From Solidesulfovibrio carbinolicus (lineage in GTDB: Bacteria; Desulfobacterota; Desulfovibrionia; Desulfovibrionales; Desulfovibrionaceae): a stretch of DNA of 64,000 bases. Shown in pieces: positions 15,788-25,092 of the stretch; position 1 is the stretch's first letter, and the number at the start of each line of letters is the position of its first letter. The notes under the pieces are model-generated. The model worked only from the letters and a program-made list of their open reading frames with translations, made no database searches and had not been told where the DNA came from. Location of the stretch: positions 1,922,001-1,986,000 of the forward strand of contig NZ_CP026538.1 in NCBI RefSeq assembly GCF_004135975.1, read 5' to 3'. The position numbers and the translations under genes were made by a program.

Positions 15788-17675
15788 AATATATACTAAT
15801 CGCTGTACGACAAAGGGAATATTCGGCGGCATGGCAGTGTACGCAACAAATGATTCGCTTAAAAATGAAATGATATTGCCGTGTTATATTAGTGGCTTGT
15901 CGAATGAGTATAAGGCACCTTGCAATGTTTGTGGGAATGATACTGTCAAACAGTTTTCTTTGGATAGCTACCTCTCAAGGAGTTGCTTGACTATAGGAGT
16001 GAAGAATATACCTTTTCTTGCTGATTCTGACAGGCTTTTAGATGTTCCGTCCGAAAAAGTTGTCATTTTGTGCGAGTCAGCTATGGTTAGTATAAAGCTG
16101 AGTAAGCATATAAAAGACAATTTTTCAAATGTATTTGATAAATTTTTGGTAACTACATGGTGGGGTGGAAACAAAATGATAGAAAATATTGATTTTAGCT
16201 ACCTAGAAAGTAAAAATGTAGTGTTTATTCCTGCGTTGAATATGAATAGCTATGTCAATGCAGAAAGATGTTATAATAAATGCAAAGATAACCGCGTTAA
16301 AAGCTTTTTGATTGTACCGGAACCTCTTGTAGGAAGCTTGGTTCCAAGGTGTGGTGAACTTGAAAAACTGAAGTCATGTGAGAATTATCTCGCAAAAACA
16401 TGTACTTGTGTATCAGAGTTGAATGAATTTTTGTTCGAAGATTTTATTAGCAAAGCCATGTCTTTTGAAGAATTTGTGGCTGTTCTAAAGCATCACGAAT
16501 TTGTCGATGGCAAGAAAAGTGAAGCTGCAGATTCGGTTTGTTTGCCAGAGCCAATTCAGTTCCTTAAGTTCGGCAAAGCTCATTCGAACCAGCTTTGTTT
16601 TGATGATATAATTAATAATAATAAAATTTGCCTTGTATTGGGTCCGAATGATTCAGGTAAATCTATTTTCGTGCTTTCAATGGTGTATGCTATTAGCCAT
16701 GGTGTCTCGATGTTTGGCGTTGATGTAGTTAAACCTAGAAATGTATTGTTGATTGATGGTGAAACCTCCGAAGGAAGCCTTGCTGAGAGATATAATAGGA
16801 TTAATTCTGCCTACGGTGCTAGTTCTGACAATAGTCATCCGACTAATTTAATTGTTGATGGATTCCCCAAGGGCAAGTTGTATGATTTTTCTAAAGAAGG
16901 TCCGAAAAATACGGTCGAGTCTTATCTTAAGTCAGGGAAGATAGATGTTCTTGCTTTCGACAACCTAAACACTCTTCTTCCTGGCAATGTGCAAAATCCG
17001 AAGAAGACCAGCGATTTTTTTGTGTGGATAAGGAAATTAGAAGCAGAGTACAATGTTTCAATAATATTAGTCCATCATACAAAGAAAGAAGATTCTGAAG
17101 CTAAGAGCGCTTCTGGAACAAAAGAGCTTGAAGAAAAAAGTCAAACTATTATTACAGTCACACACCGAGACGAGCTTGAAACAAAAAATAAAGACAAAAT
17201 TGACAGTCAGTTGCGCCAGTGTCTGGATACGCCTGGGGCCCTGTTTAAGGTGTATGTAAAAAAATGTAAACATGTCCATTGTTTCGACAGGTTGACTTTG
17301 GGCTGCTTATTAGAGCTAAACAAAGAACAGCCGCAGGTTGGGCCAAGATGGAAAACTTTTAATATAGACAACGATGGGAATTGGAAACTTGACTGTGACC
17401 AGCACTTGGATGATCTTGACGATGATCTTGTGATCTGTGAAGGATTGACTGGGCGTGAAAAATTAGTCATAAAAGCATTCTCAAAGCGGAACCAATGTTT
17501 TTCTAGAGAAGACATCGATAAGTTGCTTGGCTGCTCTAAAGAGACATCTAGAAAAGTCCTGAATTCGCTTATTTCCAAGGGGTTGCTCGAAAAAGAAAGC
17601 ACAAGCCCTAGCGATAAAGGTACTTGCTACTTTTTTAAAAATAATCAACACCATGCCGGCACTACCCAGGAGTAA
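15759..17675 (+). CDS. RepA-like AAA_25 helicase with TOPRIM-like N-terminus
   Basis: The 638-residue protein has a CNVCG zinc-like pair (about 55-58), a TOPRIM-like region (KVVILCESAMVSIKLSKHI, VVFIPALN) whose acidic DxD residues appear lost, then a RecA-type ATPase with Walker A GPNDSGKSIF, NVLLIDGET and Walker B VLAFDNLNTL, followed by VSIILVHHTKKE. A winged-helix-like tail (FSREDIDKLLGCSKETSRKV) closes it. This is the layout of RepA/AAA_25 replicative helicases of plasmids and integrative elements. The start is a GTG at 15759, inside the upstream gene; an ATG at 15831 is the alternative. Iteron-like repeats begin about 90 bases after its stop, suggesting a replication module. Confidence 0.72.
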   Translation: MKVISIFLNEIYTNRCTTKGIFGGMAVYATNDSLKNEMILPCYISGLSNEYKAPCNVCGNDTVKQFSLDSYLSRSCLTIGVKNIPFLADSDRLLDVPSEKVVILCESAMVSIKLSKHIKDNFSNVFDKFLVTTWWGGNKMIENIDFSYLESKNVVFIPALNMNSYVNAERCYNKCKDNRVKSFLIVPEPLVGSLVPRCGELEKLKSCENYLAKTCTCVSELNEFLFEDFISKAMSFEEFVAVLKHHEFVDGKKSEAADSVCLPEPIQFLKFGKAHSNQLCFDDIINNNKICLVLGPNDSGKSIFVLSMVYAISHGVSMFGVDVVKPRNVLLIDGETSEGSLAERYNRINSAYGASSDNSHPTNLIVDGFPKGKLYDFSKEGPKNTVESYLKSGKIDVLAFDNLNTLLPGNVQNPKKTSDFFVWIRKLEAEYNVSIILVHHTKKEDSEAKSASGTKELEEKSQTIITVTHRDELETKNKDKIDSQLRQCLDTPGALFKVYVKKCKHVHCFDRLTLGCLLELNKEQPQVGPRWKTFNIDNDGNWKLDCDQHLDDLDDDLVICEGLTGREKLVIKAFSKRNQCFSREDIDKLLGCSKETSRKVLNSLISKGLLEKESTSPSDKGTCYFFKNNQHHAGTTQE

Positions 17676-17766
17676 TTGAAGTCGAGTAGTCTGCCCGAAC
17701 TTTGATGGGATCATCTCGCTTTGTCTGCTGTTGGGGCAGTGGGACTGCAGCGCCATTTGCAGCGAT

Positions 17767-17811
17767 ATTTCCGCCAAGATTCCTCCAAATTTCCGCCAAA
17801 AAGAGCTCCAA
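17767..17811. repeat. Phased 11-base iteron-like repeats (origin candidate)
   Basis: TTCCGCCAA (17769), TTCCTCCAA (17780), TTCCGCCAA (17791) and AGCTCCAA (17804) recur about every 11 bases, one helical turn. An AT-rich stretch with TATAATAAATTATTT follows at about 17840-17860. Phased iterons next to an AT-rich segment and just downstream of a RepA-like helicase gene are the usual make-up of a replication origin. Confidence 0.5.
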
Positions 17812-18038
17812 ATTGGTGCTTTTGGGCGCTTGTTCTGAAACTATAATAAATTATTTCAGTAAGTTATGACTAGCTGTCGATTTCGATGCTGAAGTGGCTG
17901 GACCCGCCTGACAGTGGATGGGCGGGAGGTCGTCACCGAATATCTTGCGGGACATTCGAGCACGCGCTCGAATCGAGGCCAGACTCGACCGGCTCAAGGC
18001 TGGCAACCTAGTGTCACGTCCTCGAAATTGATCGATAT

Positions 18039-19425
18039 TTAAGTAACCTGCGGTTTTTCGATGTAAGTCCACTTTAACCGGCCGATGCAAAAAGCTGTTT
18101 CCGGCAATTCTCCCCCGCAGATGACGGCGATGAGCATGGTCCCGCAGCATCGTCCTTCGACCACCATGACGACGGACAAATAGGCCATTGAGGGATGCTG
18201 TTCGGGCCAAATAAGCGCAAGCTGCCAGGCACTGGCCCAGCCCCTGGGGGTGCCATGGCCGGTCTTGACCCGCATCAGCAGGCCGAGATTGAAACCGGCC
18301 CCGGAGTCAGACCAGGTGCATACCGCCAGCCCGGTCCAGCGTATGCACGAAGCTTCTTTCGACCAGTTCCGTTCGCTGTTTTCCCATGGCCTTCCCGGCC
18401 ATCGACGATATCCGAGTGTGGTTGTTGTACATGGCGCGCCGCGTCTCATGATCGCCACGCCAGGATTTCAGGCCGTTGCGCTTGGGTTCGGCGATTCTCG
18501 TCCGCCATGGCCCGCCGTCCAGGTCTTTGAGGACATCCCGGGAGAAATAGCCCTTGTCCGCGACCAGTTCCGCAGGATCGTCCGGGCATGGCGGTGTGGA
18601 AGTGACCCGTCGCAAACTATCTTGAGCGGCTTTCAGCGTCTTTTGCAGAGTCGAAGTGTCCCCCTTGTCCGCTTCATGCACCTCGACCGCCACGACCGCG
18701 CCGGTGTCCAGGTCCACCGCGTGCTCCGGCTTGTACGCCAGATGCGTTCGGCCATCCTTCATCTTGGCGATCTTCGCCTCGGGATCGACCTGCGACTGCC
18801 AGTCCTTGTACGAAAGAGTCTTGCCGACGCGCTTGCGGTCCATGCGAGCCAGATCCTCATCCGTCGGAGAGTCGATGCCGCTCTCCTTAGCCATGCGCAG
18901 GAGCGTCTTGCGGTAGCTCTCACCCGTGTCCCGGCGCACGATGGTTTTGAGCGCCGCGTTGGCCTCCATGGTCGAAGCGTCCACGCCAATGTGGCCTCCA
19001 AGGACCAAGCCATCCTTGCTGAGCACCTTGAGAACCCAGGTGAAAACCTCTTGGTGGGTCGCCAGCGGCAGACGGGACCGTGTCCGGCTGAGCGAGGAAT
19101 GATCCGGCACAGACTCCTTGGGCGAAAGCTGGAGAAAATCCCGGAGGGAAAGCGAATCGGCGCAGCGCCACTCAATGCCGCGCTCGCTGTCGATGCCCTC
19201 GAAATACCCCACGAGGTGCATCCGAAAATATCGGCCAGGCGGAATGGAGGGACGCCCCTTGTCGGAATAGAAGGGCTTGCACAGCTTCTCGGCGAAACCA
19301 TCGAAGCCGGCTTTTCGGAGAATGTGCTGGAGACGATCGTAAAAAGCGTGCCCACTAGACCGAGGAATCTCATCCCAGGCCAGATACATCGTCCCCTGCT
19401 GATCACCCTGACGGCCAAGCCCCAT
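18039..19425 (-). pseudogene. IS1182/IS5-like DDE transposase, frameshifted
   Basis: The main part (19425 down to 18307) carries the DUF772-like N-terminus RYFRMHLVGYFEG and the DDE core with VDASTMEANAALK and LVADKGYF, ending at RSFVHTLDRAGGMHLV. The expected continuation GFNLGLLMRVKTGHGTPRGW is found in another frame (18458-18039), with about ten residues missing at the joint, so the gene is broken near 18306. The true start may be MYLAWDEIP at 19389. Terminal inverted repeats were not identified. The element is most likely inactive. Confidence 0.8.
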
Positions 19426-19484
19426 GAGATCACCTCCGGAACCGCGATGGCTGGATTATCAGTCACTTGGCGGAGTTTTTCAAC

Positions 19485-20110
19485 ACGCTGCTATGGATCC
19501 ACTGGGTGCTCAGCTAAGTGCTCGGGACCTGGGTCTTCGTCATGACGATGGCCTGGAGTTGGCACCAGTCCACCGAGGTGGTCTGGGACCAGAAGGTCGA
19601 GACCTGGCTTGGCTGCCACCGCCGCGCTTTCGAGTTCTACGGCGGCGTCCCGGCGCGGATCGTCTTCGATAATCCCAATGCGCCATCACCAAGGCTACTA
19701 CCATGAGCCAGGGGTGCCAGGGGGCCTATCCGTTGCGGGACTTCCGGGACATCGCCGACGCCAACCGCCAGTAATTGTAGTGGATCGTGGGCACGGCCGG
19801 CAACCATGACACGGCACCACCCATGAAGGCCGCTGACGCGTTTTGCCGAGTCGTGACGCGATTTCCTCAGGTCGGTTCGGTGCCCGACGTGGCTCCAGAA
19901 GTCGTGACCTGGGCCGGGGTCAAGCTCCATGGCGGCGACCGCCCCTATGGCTGTCAACTGCCATGTCCAGTTCGAGAAGGCATTCTGTTCCGCTCCGTTT
20001 CAGCAGGAGCACCAGAGCATCTGTCGCTGCACACCGGAGAAAAGACCATGCATTTCAATGGCCAGACCCTGGTGGCCGTCCATTTGCGCCGGAAATTCGT
20101 GACCATCTAT
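19485..20110 (+). pseudogene. istA: IS21-type istA transposase remnant
   Basis: Fragments in shifting frames match the IstA transposase: VWDQKVETWLGCHRRAFEFY then GGVPARIVFDNPNA at 19578-19690, LRDFRDIADANRQ near 19740, WIVGTAGN and LPDVAPE-like PDVAPEVVTWAGVK near 19880, and pieces of the C-terminal domain to about 20100. Several frameshifts and stops separate them, and no istB follows. The remnant lies head to tail against the decayed IS1182-like gene, marking a graveyard of insertions between the replication module and the HUH-protein region. Confidence 0.7.
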
Positions 20111-20729
20111 TTCTTAGCAGCCTTCATAGAGAAACTAAAATCGGCATAAGCGATATGGTCTTTGTAGTCGTGTTATTGTGATGTTAATTCAAAATTAATT
20201 CATGAGTACTATAATATGAAACCATAATCAAATTCACCCTAATTATCTTGGTTTGCAAAGCCACAATTATGAATATTTAAGTAGGTGGGATGTAATGCAT
20301 ATATAGATTGACATTATGCAATAGCATTATGCAAGAGAGCTATGTATAAGCAGTATGCATAGACAGTAAAAACAGACACTATAGATAGAGAATATGCACA
20401 GACGCTATTCATATACATTGCACACATATAGTTACACACGGGTACACCCATAACAATGCGATAGGTACACGCGTCAATGAACATAGCTACAGACATTAAT
20501 GAACATATTTACGATCATATCGATACATTTACACTATATTTACTGAATTGACTCATACAAAGTCAATAGTGTTAAAATGAAACATATACTGTTGAGGTTG
20601 AAGCGATTAAGTTAACGATTGAATCGTTATTCTTAAACTATATTTATGAAATAGAAAACAAGCAAGCAACCAACCAGCCAGCAAACAAAGAATTCTACAC
20701 AAACCTTTAAAAGACAATGAGGGACAGTT
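20111..20729. other. AT-rich non-coding region with short repeats upstream of the HUH protein
   Basis: About 600 bases without a credible gene, rich in alternating AT/CA runs (for example 20280-20560). AATGAACATA occurs at 20476-20485 and 20498-20507, and ACAGAC recurs at irregular spacing. The composition and position, directly ahead of a replication-initiator-like gene, suggest an origin or control region, but the repeats are too irregular for iterons. Confidence 0.45.
20613..20629. promoter_or_regulatory. 17-base palindrome, operator candidate
   Basis: TAACGATT (20613-20620) and AATCGTTA (20622-20629) are perfect inverted arms around one base, 100 bases upstream of the HUH protein gene. 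This is a typical dimeric regulator site. The cognate regulator is not evident. Confidence 0.45.
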
Positions 20730-21317
20730 ATGTTCACGGGCAACCATGTCCTCGACGAGTTGAAGAGCGACTACCAGTATACAGACAATATACTTCAAAG
20801 ATTGATAGAGCTGTTAGAGTTTTATACCAGTATCCATGGTAAAGCATTGGTAGTCAGATTTGACTTGAAATATCCAGAGAGCTACAGGTATGTGTACTCC
20901 AATGATGACATCATGAAATTCTCAGCATATATTGTTCAGTTTTACAAACACCAAGGGTACGATCCGTTTTACATGTGGGTAAGAGAACAAGAGACTGGTC
21001 TTCATCCTCACTACCATTTCTTGATCTTGCTCAATGGAAACAATGTTCGATCCTATCACTATGTGTTTGAGACTGCCAAGTCCATTTGGGGCAATATATT
21101 GGGGGTGTCTCCTCTGGGACTAGTTGATCACTGTACCAAGGGAAAAAATGGTACTCATCATGAAAATGGTATCTTGCTTGTCAGAGCTAGTGGCAACTAC
21201 TATCAAAGATGTTCTGATGTTTTGAGACAGGTCTCGTATATGGCTAAGATTGAGGGTAAGGGAGACTACCTAGATGGAGTGAGGGATTTTGGTATGTCAC
21301 GGTTGTACCGTCGTTGA
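20730..21317 (+). CDS. Inovirus Gp2 / YagK-YfjJ-like HUH protein
   Basis: The 195-residue protein resembles the inovirus Gp2 and YagK/YfjJ family found in filamentous phages and satellite islands. The RFDLKYPES strand and the metal-binding HUH signature in LHPHYHFLILLNGNN are visible, followed by a helix QRCSDVLRQVSYMAKIEGKG. HUH proteins nick DNA to start rolling-circle replication, but Gp2-like members are often short and their activity is less certain. The start MFTGNHVLDEL at 20730 has GAGGGACAG ahead. A long AT-rich control region precedes it. It indicates a second, phage- or plasmid-derived replicon joined to the integrase element. Confidence 0.75.
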   Translation: MFTGNHVLDELKSDYQYTDNILQRLIELLEFYTSIHGKALVVRFDLKYPESYRYVYSNDDIMKFSAYIVQFYKHQGYDPFYMWVREQETGLHPHYHFLILLNGNNVRSYHYVFETAKSIWGNILGVSPLGLVDHCTKGKNGTHHENGILLVRASGNYYQRCSDVLRQVSYMAKIEGKGDYLDGVRDFGMSRLYRR

Positions 21318-21429
21318 TGGTCTAGGGTCTATAGCGAAATGAGATAGCTTCGTGTTTAGATGATGTTCCAAGGCATCTGTTGGCGACCGCAGTCACAATC
21401 TCGCCATTTGCCAATGAAGGAGAGCTCTC

Positions 21430-22044
21430 ATGGACACCAACAAGAATCTCCCAAGATCAAGCCGTCAGGCGTGATTAAGATCAGAGGAAAAGATGTGACC
21501 ACCTATGAAGGCCAAATTAGACTATGCTCATCAGTTTGGTATAAAAAGCTTAAAAGTAGTCATAACGCAGTATCCCACTGAACAAAATGGTCAAATATTT
21601 ATTTGTCAAGCTGAGTTATTCACGGCGGATGATCGAGTCTTTTCAGACAGGGGTGATGCCTCGCCACTCAATGTCCCAAGAGGATGTGCTGACAGTTTCC
21701 ATCGGATAGCTTCTACGAGAGCAAAGTCTAGAGTGCTCTCAGATGCTTTCAATATCAAGGGTGCAGTCATCGATGATGCGGATATGTCTCCAGAGGGTGA
21801 GGGAGGGGAGTACATCACAGATGCTGAATTTAGTCCTATAGAGCCCATGCAAAGACCAGCTTTACCGAGTAGTTTTGATGGTGGTGGAGCTAAACCAGCT
21901 TCTGATAAACAATTGCACTTGATCAGTTCATTGGCATCCCAAGGGCAAGTGTCATCTGAAGATATGGCTGCCAGCATGTTTGGCAAGACGTTAGATCAGT
22001 TGCAGGGTAGTGAAGCCAATCAATTGATCAAGCAATTGAAATAG
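21430..22044 (+). pseudogene. Recombination-associated hypothetical protein, frame-disrupted at its 5' end
   Basis: A good ribosome site (AAGGAGAG at 21417-21424) precedes an ATG at 21430 giving MDTNKNLP. The natural continuation KIKPSGVIKIRGKDVTTYEG is in the next frame (about 21452-21511), and KLDYAHQFGIKSLKVV returns to the first frame. One base lost near 21452 and one gained near 21513 would explain it, so the intact protein would have about 204 residues. From 21505 to 22044 a 179-residue frame is open and could be translated from an internal ATG. The C-terminus (SDKQLHLISSLA, EANQLIKQLK) resembles a small helical domain seen at the ends of phage recombination proteins. Sequencing error is an alternative explanation. 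Confidence 0.5.
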
Positions 22045-22055
22045 ATTTTGTAATG

Positions 22056-25000
22056 CTAGTGTGTTTCAACGTGTATAGGGATAACGCCTTTCGTGAGGTG
22101 TTCAGCTTCATGTCCATCCTCGGGAGGTAATAAAATATCTTTGCTTGTCTTCCGTTTGTGTTCAAGGAGTTCATGTAGTCTGAGGTCGAAGCTAAAATCT
22201 CTCAGGTGTGGCTGGCTGTGAATGGCCATGGGGTAATAGACATGCACGTCTTTGTCTTGTCCGATACGGTAAATGCGGTCTGTGCATTGATCTTCGATGG
22301 CCGGGTTCCACCATCGTGAGAGGTGGATAACATGATTGGCCGCCGTTAACGTCAATCCTACCCCTCCGGCCCGGGGAGACAAGATCATCACGTCGAACAC
22401 GCCCCGATTCTCCTGAAAGGCCTGGACGTACTGTTGTCGCACAGCACCGGGTACCTTGCCGTTAATGACAAAAGGTAGGCAGCCCAGGCGGTAGCGTTCT
22501 TTGAGTTTGACGGCCAGGACTGCTTGCAGTTCAAGTGACTCCAGAAAAATCAGCGCCTTTTCCCGTTGGCTGTAAATCGTATCCAGCAGATCCATGGTCC
22601 GAGTCAGACGGGCCGACCAGCCGATGTATGCATCCCCGGCTTGGATCCAGGCATCCGGAGCTTCTGGGTGAAGGCTGACCAAGCGTAGTGCAAGTAGGAG
22701 TTGCAGCCCGGACCCGGCTCCACCCTGGCCATGTTTCCGCAGAGCGTTCTCATAGGCCTGGGCTTGACGTGGGGGCATAGTCGAGTGTTCCACATGTTCT
22801 GTTTTTGTGGGGAGGCCCTGGAGTGTGTCATTTTTCATGCGACGCAGCATGGGGCGAAACACCGTTTGCCCAGCCCCCTCAAGCTTTGCCTTGAGCTGGC
22901 GTAGCGTCTCCATGTCTGCCTCGGCGTACGAAGCCATGAACTCCTTAAGAACCACCAGGAATCCTGGCAGCAGGACATCCATGATCGACCAGAGGTCAGC
23001 CAGGGAATTTTCTATGGGCGTACCTGTCAGGCCCAGGCTGAAATCCGCGCGTAGCGTCTTGACCGCCCTGGTGATTTGGGACGCTGGATTCTTGGCTTTT
23101 TGCATTTCGTCAAAGACCACCGCGCTCCAGGGAATGACCGCAAAACTGTGATGGTAGTCGCGGAGGGTCTCGTAAGTGGTTAACACCCAGTCGGCCTCTT
23201 GCAGGCGCGGGACATCAAGGCGAGCGGAGCCGCTGTCAACATCGCGTCCCTCAAGCAGTCGCAGGCGGCGGATTTGCGGGCCATGCGCCTCAATGCAGTT
23301 GCCAAGACCCCGCTCGTCGAGATGGATGCTCACCTCTTGCTGCCAGTTGCCGATGAGACTTGTGGGAGCCACGATTAGAATTGGCTTGCGACTGCACCCA
23401 AGATCCAGGCGACGCTCTTGAAGCCAGGCCAGAAAGGCCAGGGAGGCCAGGGTCTTGCCCAGGCCCATGTCGTCAGCCAATAGCGCTCCACTTGTTCCGC
23501 TCGACCACATCCCGATCAACCAGTCCAGGGCTTCCTGTTGATGGGGCTTAAGTGGCGTGTGTAGGGCGTGGGGTAGGCGGTAGTGTGGTTCCACGGGTAC
23601 ACGCGTGCGGAAGGAGCAGTACTGATTCTCCTCCACATTCTCGGCTACTTCGATAAAAATTGGGCCTGCCCCCGCCTTTGTCTCGACTGCCGGCTCAAGT
23701 GGCGCGGCAGGGACTTCCGGTTCAGTAACCGGGTTGAGCAGATTGGCGATGCTGTTTAGGGCGTCCAGTGTCGGCTGCGCAGCGGGAATGGCCACGTCCT
23801 GTATGTCCACACTCGGCTGGCCTCGTTCCATGGCGGCCTTCATCTCCCTGATGGCGGCGGCGACAGCTTCGGGACTGCCAAAGGTCACGCTCTTGTCTTC
23901 AACCTGTAATCCATAGGACTCAGGACGCCAGGTATTCGGTGATCGTTTAACCCAGGGCAGGATGGTGGGAATCCACAGGCCAAGGCCCACCACGCGCTGT
24001 GAGTATTCTTGGGTGACCACGAACATGGCCTCCACCACTGTTTCACCGAAACGTTCGCCCAGACGTTCCTGGAAATACCGTTGTGGGTTCCGGGCAAAGT
24101 CACGCCGCATCTCGGGCGAGGCTTGTTGTACGTCCTTGACCAGCGCCAGGGCCTCGCGGACCACCGGCTCAATGAAAACGTAGCGGTTGTCGCCTAGCAC
24201 GTAGGATGAACGAACTTGGGGATAGGTAGTCATGAAATCTTTGGCAAAGTGGTCATGGAGGGCTGGCGGCAGGAGCGCCTCGCTCTCCAGGGGAAGGGTG
24301 GTCGCTATTTCCTGAATAGCTTCCTCGTCCTGCAGGGAATCCCACAAATCCTTGGCTCCATGACGTCTGCTGCCAAAGAGCACGGGTTCAACATCGAACG
24401 CCGCCCTGGACGTCTTGAGCCGCAGGGACAGGGCCGCAGCATGGTAGACTCTCAGGCTGTCCAGATAGCCGTCGCGCTCCACCTTATCCTTGGCCTGCTG
24501 CGGTAGGGAGGCGGTCAGGCGGGCCAGTTGACGGCGGCGTTCGTCCTGGTCCCCCGGGGGCACTTCATTGCAGGCGTCGATGGCTGAGGCTAGGTCATAT
24601 AGTGTCTTTGGCAGGCGCTGCCAAACGCCCTTGTGCTGGATCATAGAGCCGACACGGAGCGCCCCGATGGCCCGTTGTCCCTGGGGGTTGAGCCAAGCTG
24701 CGTCCAGATTGAAGTCATCCTGGCTTATGATGCCGCGACTTTGGATGGACAAGCACAGTGGGGTGCACGGCGGCAGGCCGAGCAGGTGGGCTTGGGCCTG
24801 CCCCAGGCTGGCAACATGTTGATGGGTAAACTGGATGCCTGTCCCCTCGAGCGTGGCCGCCGGGGCTTGGCGTCCTTCCTCATCGCCGGGCAACGTGGCT
24901 GGATCGATCTCGTCCAGGGCGCGCCAAAGCATGGACACGGGAGAGGACAGCGATCCCAGTTCAGTGCTCTTCCATTCGTGCGGTGAAAGGATCGTACGCC

Positions 25001-25076
25001 GCCCAAGCAGGCTGGTCTTGAGCACCTGAAACAAGACGCCTGCAGCATTGGGGGTATGGATCAGTGCGAGTGACAT
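22056..25076 (-). CDS. zorD: ZorD, SNF2-type helicase of Zorya type I
   Basis: The 1006-residue protein has a long N-terminal part (about 1-500) and a C-terminal SNF2 helicase: ALLADDMGLGKTLASLAFL (motif I), VVFDEMQKAKN (motif II, DEMQ), SLGLTGTPIENSLADLWSIM (motif III), and WNPAIEDQCTDRIYRIGQ (motif VI). In Zorya, ZorD is the nuclease/translocase effector that acts on invading DNA after the membrane motor ZorAB signals. I choose MSLALIHTPNAAGV at 25076, 16 bases after zorC ends; the frame is open further upstream inside zorC. It is last in the order zorA-zorB-zorC-zorD, and the full set is present, so the system is likely functional. Confidence 0.93.
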   Translation of the reverse strand: MSLALIHTPNAAGVLFQVLKTSLLGRRTILSPHEWKSTELGSLSSPVSMLWRALDEIDPATLPGDEEGRQAPAATLEGTGIQFTHQHVASLGQAQAHLLGLPPCTPLCLSIQSRGIISQDDFNLDAAWLNPQGQRAIGALRVGSMIQHKGVWQRLPKTLYDLASAIDACNEVPPGDQDERRRQLARLTASLPQQAKDKVERDGYLDSLRVYHAAALSLRLKTSRAAFDVEPVLFGSRRHGAKDLWDSLQDEEAIQEIATTLPLESEALLPPALHDHFAKDFMTTYPQVRSSYVLGDNRYVFIEPVVREALALVKDVQQASPEMRRDFARNPQRYFQERLGERFGETVVEAMFVVTQEYSQRVVGLGLWIPTILPWVKRSPNTWRPESYGLQVEDKSVTFGSPEAVAAAIREMKAAMERGQPSVDIQDVAIPAAQPTLDALNSIANLLNPVTEPEVPAAPLEPAVETKAGAGPIFIEVAENVEENQYCSFRTRVPVEPHYRLPHALHTPLKPHQQEALDWLIGMWSSGTSGALLADDMGLGKTLASLAFLAWLQERRLDLGCSRKPILIVAPTSLIGNWQQEVSIHLDERGLGNCIEAHGPQIRRLRLLEGRDVDSGSARLDVPRLQEADWVLTTYETLRDYHHSFAVIPWSAVVFDEMQKAKNPASQITRAVKTLRADFSLGLTGTPIENSLADLWSIMDVLLPGFLVVLKEFMASYAEADMETLRQLKAKLEGAGQTVFRPMLRRMKNDTLQGLPTKTEHVEHSTMPPRQAQAYENALRKHGQGGAGSGLQLLLALRLVSLHPEAPDAWIQAGDAYIGWSARLTRTMDLLDTIYSQREKALIFLESLELQAVLAVKLKERYRLGCLPFVINGKVPGAVRQQYVQAFQENRGVFDVMILSPRAGGVGLTLTAANHVIHLSRWWNPAIEDQCTDRIYRIGQDKDVHVYYPMAIHSQPHLRDFSFDLRLHELLEHKRKTSKDILLPPEDGHEAEHLTKGVIPIHVETH

Positions 25077-25092
25077 AGCTGGTGAAAGCCCT

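Noticed and set aside
20280-20560. Possible CRISPR or iteron array in the AT-rich stretch
   Set aside because: Repeats are short and irregularly spaced. No constant repeat-spacer pattern is present and no cas genes are nearby; Cas4 similarity at 9717 belongs to a recombination module.
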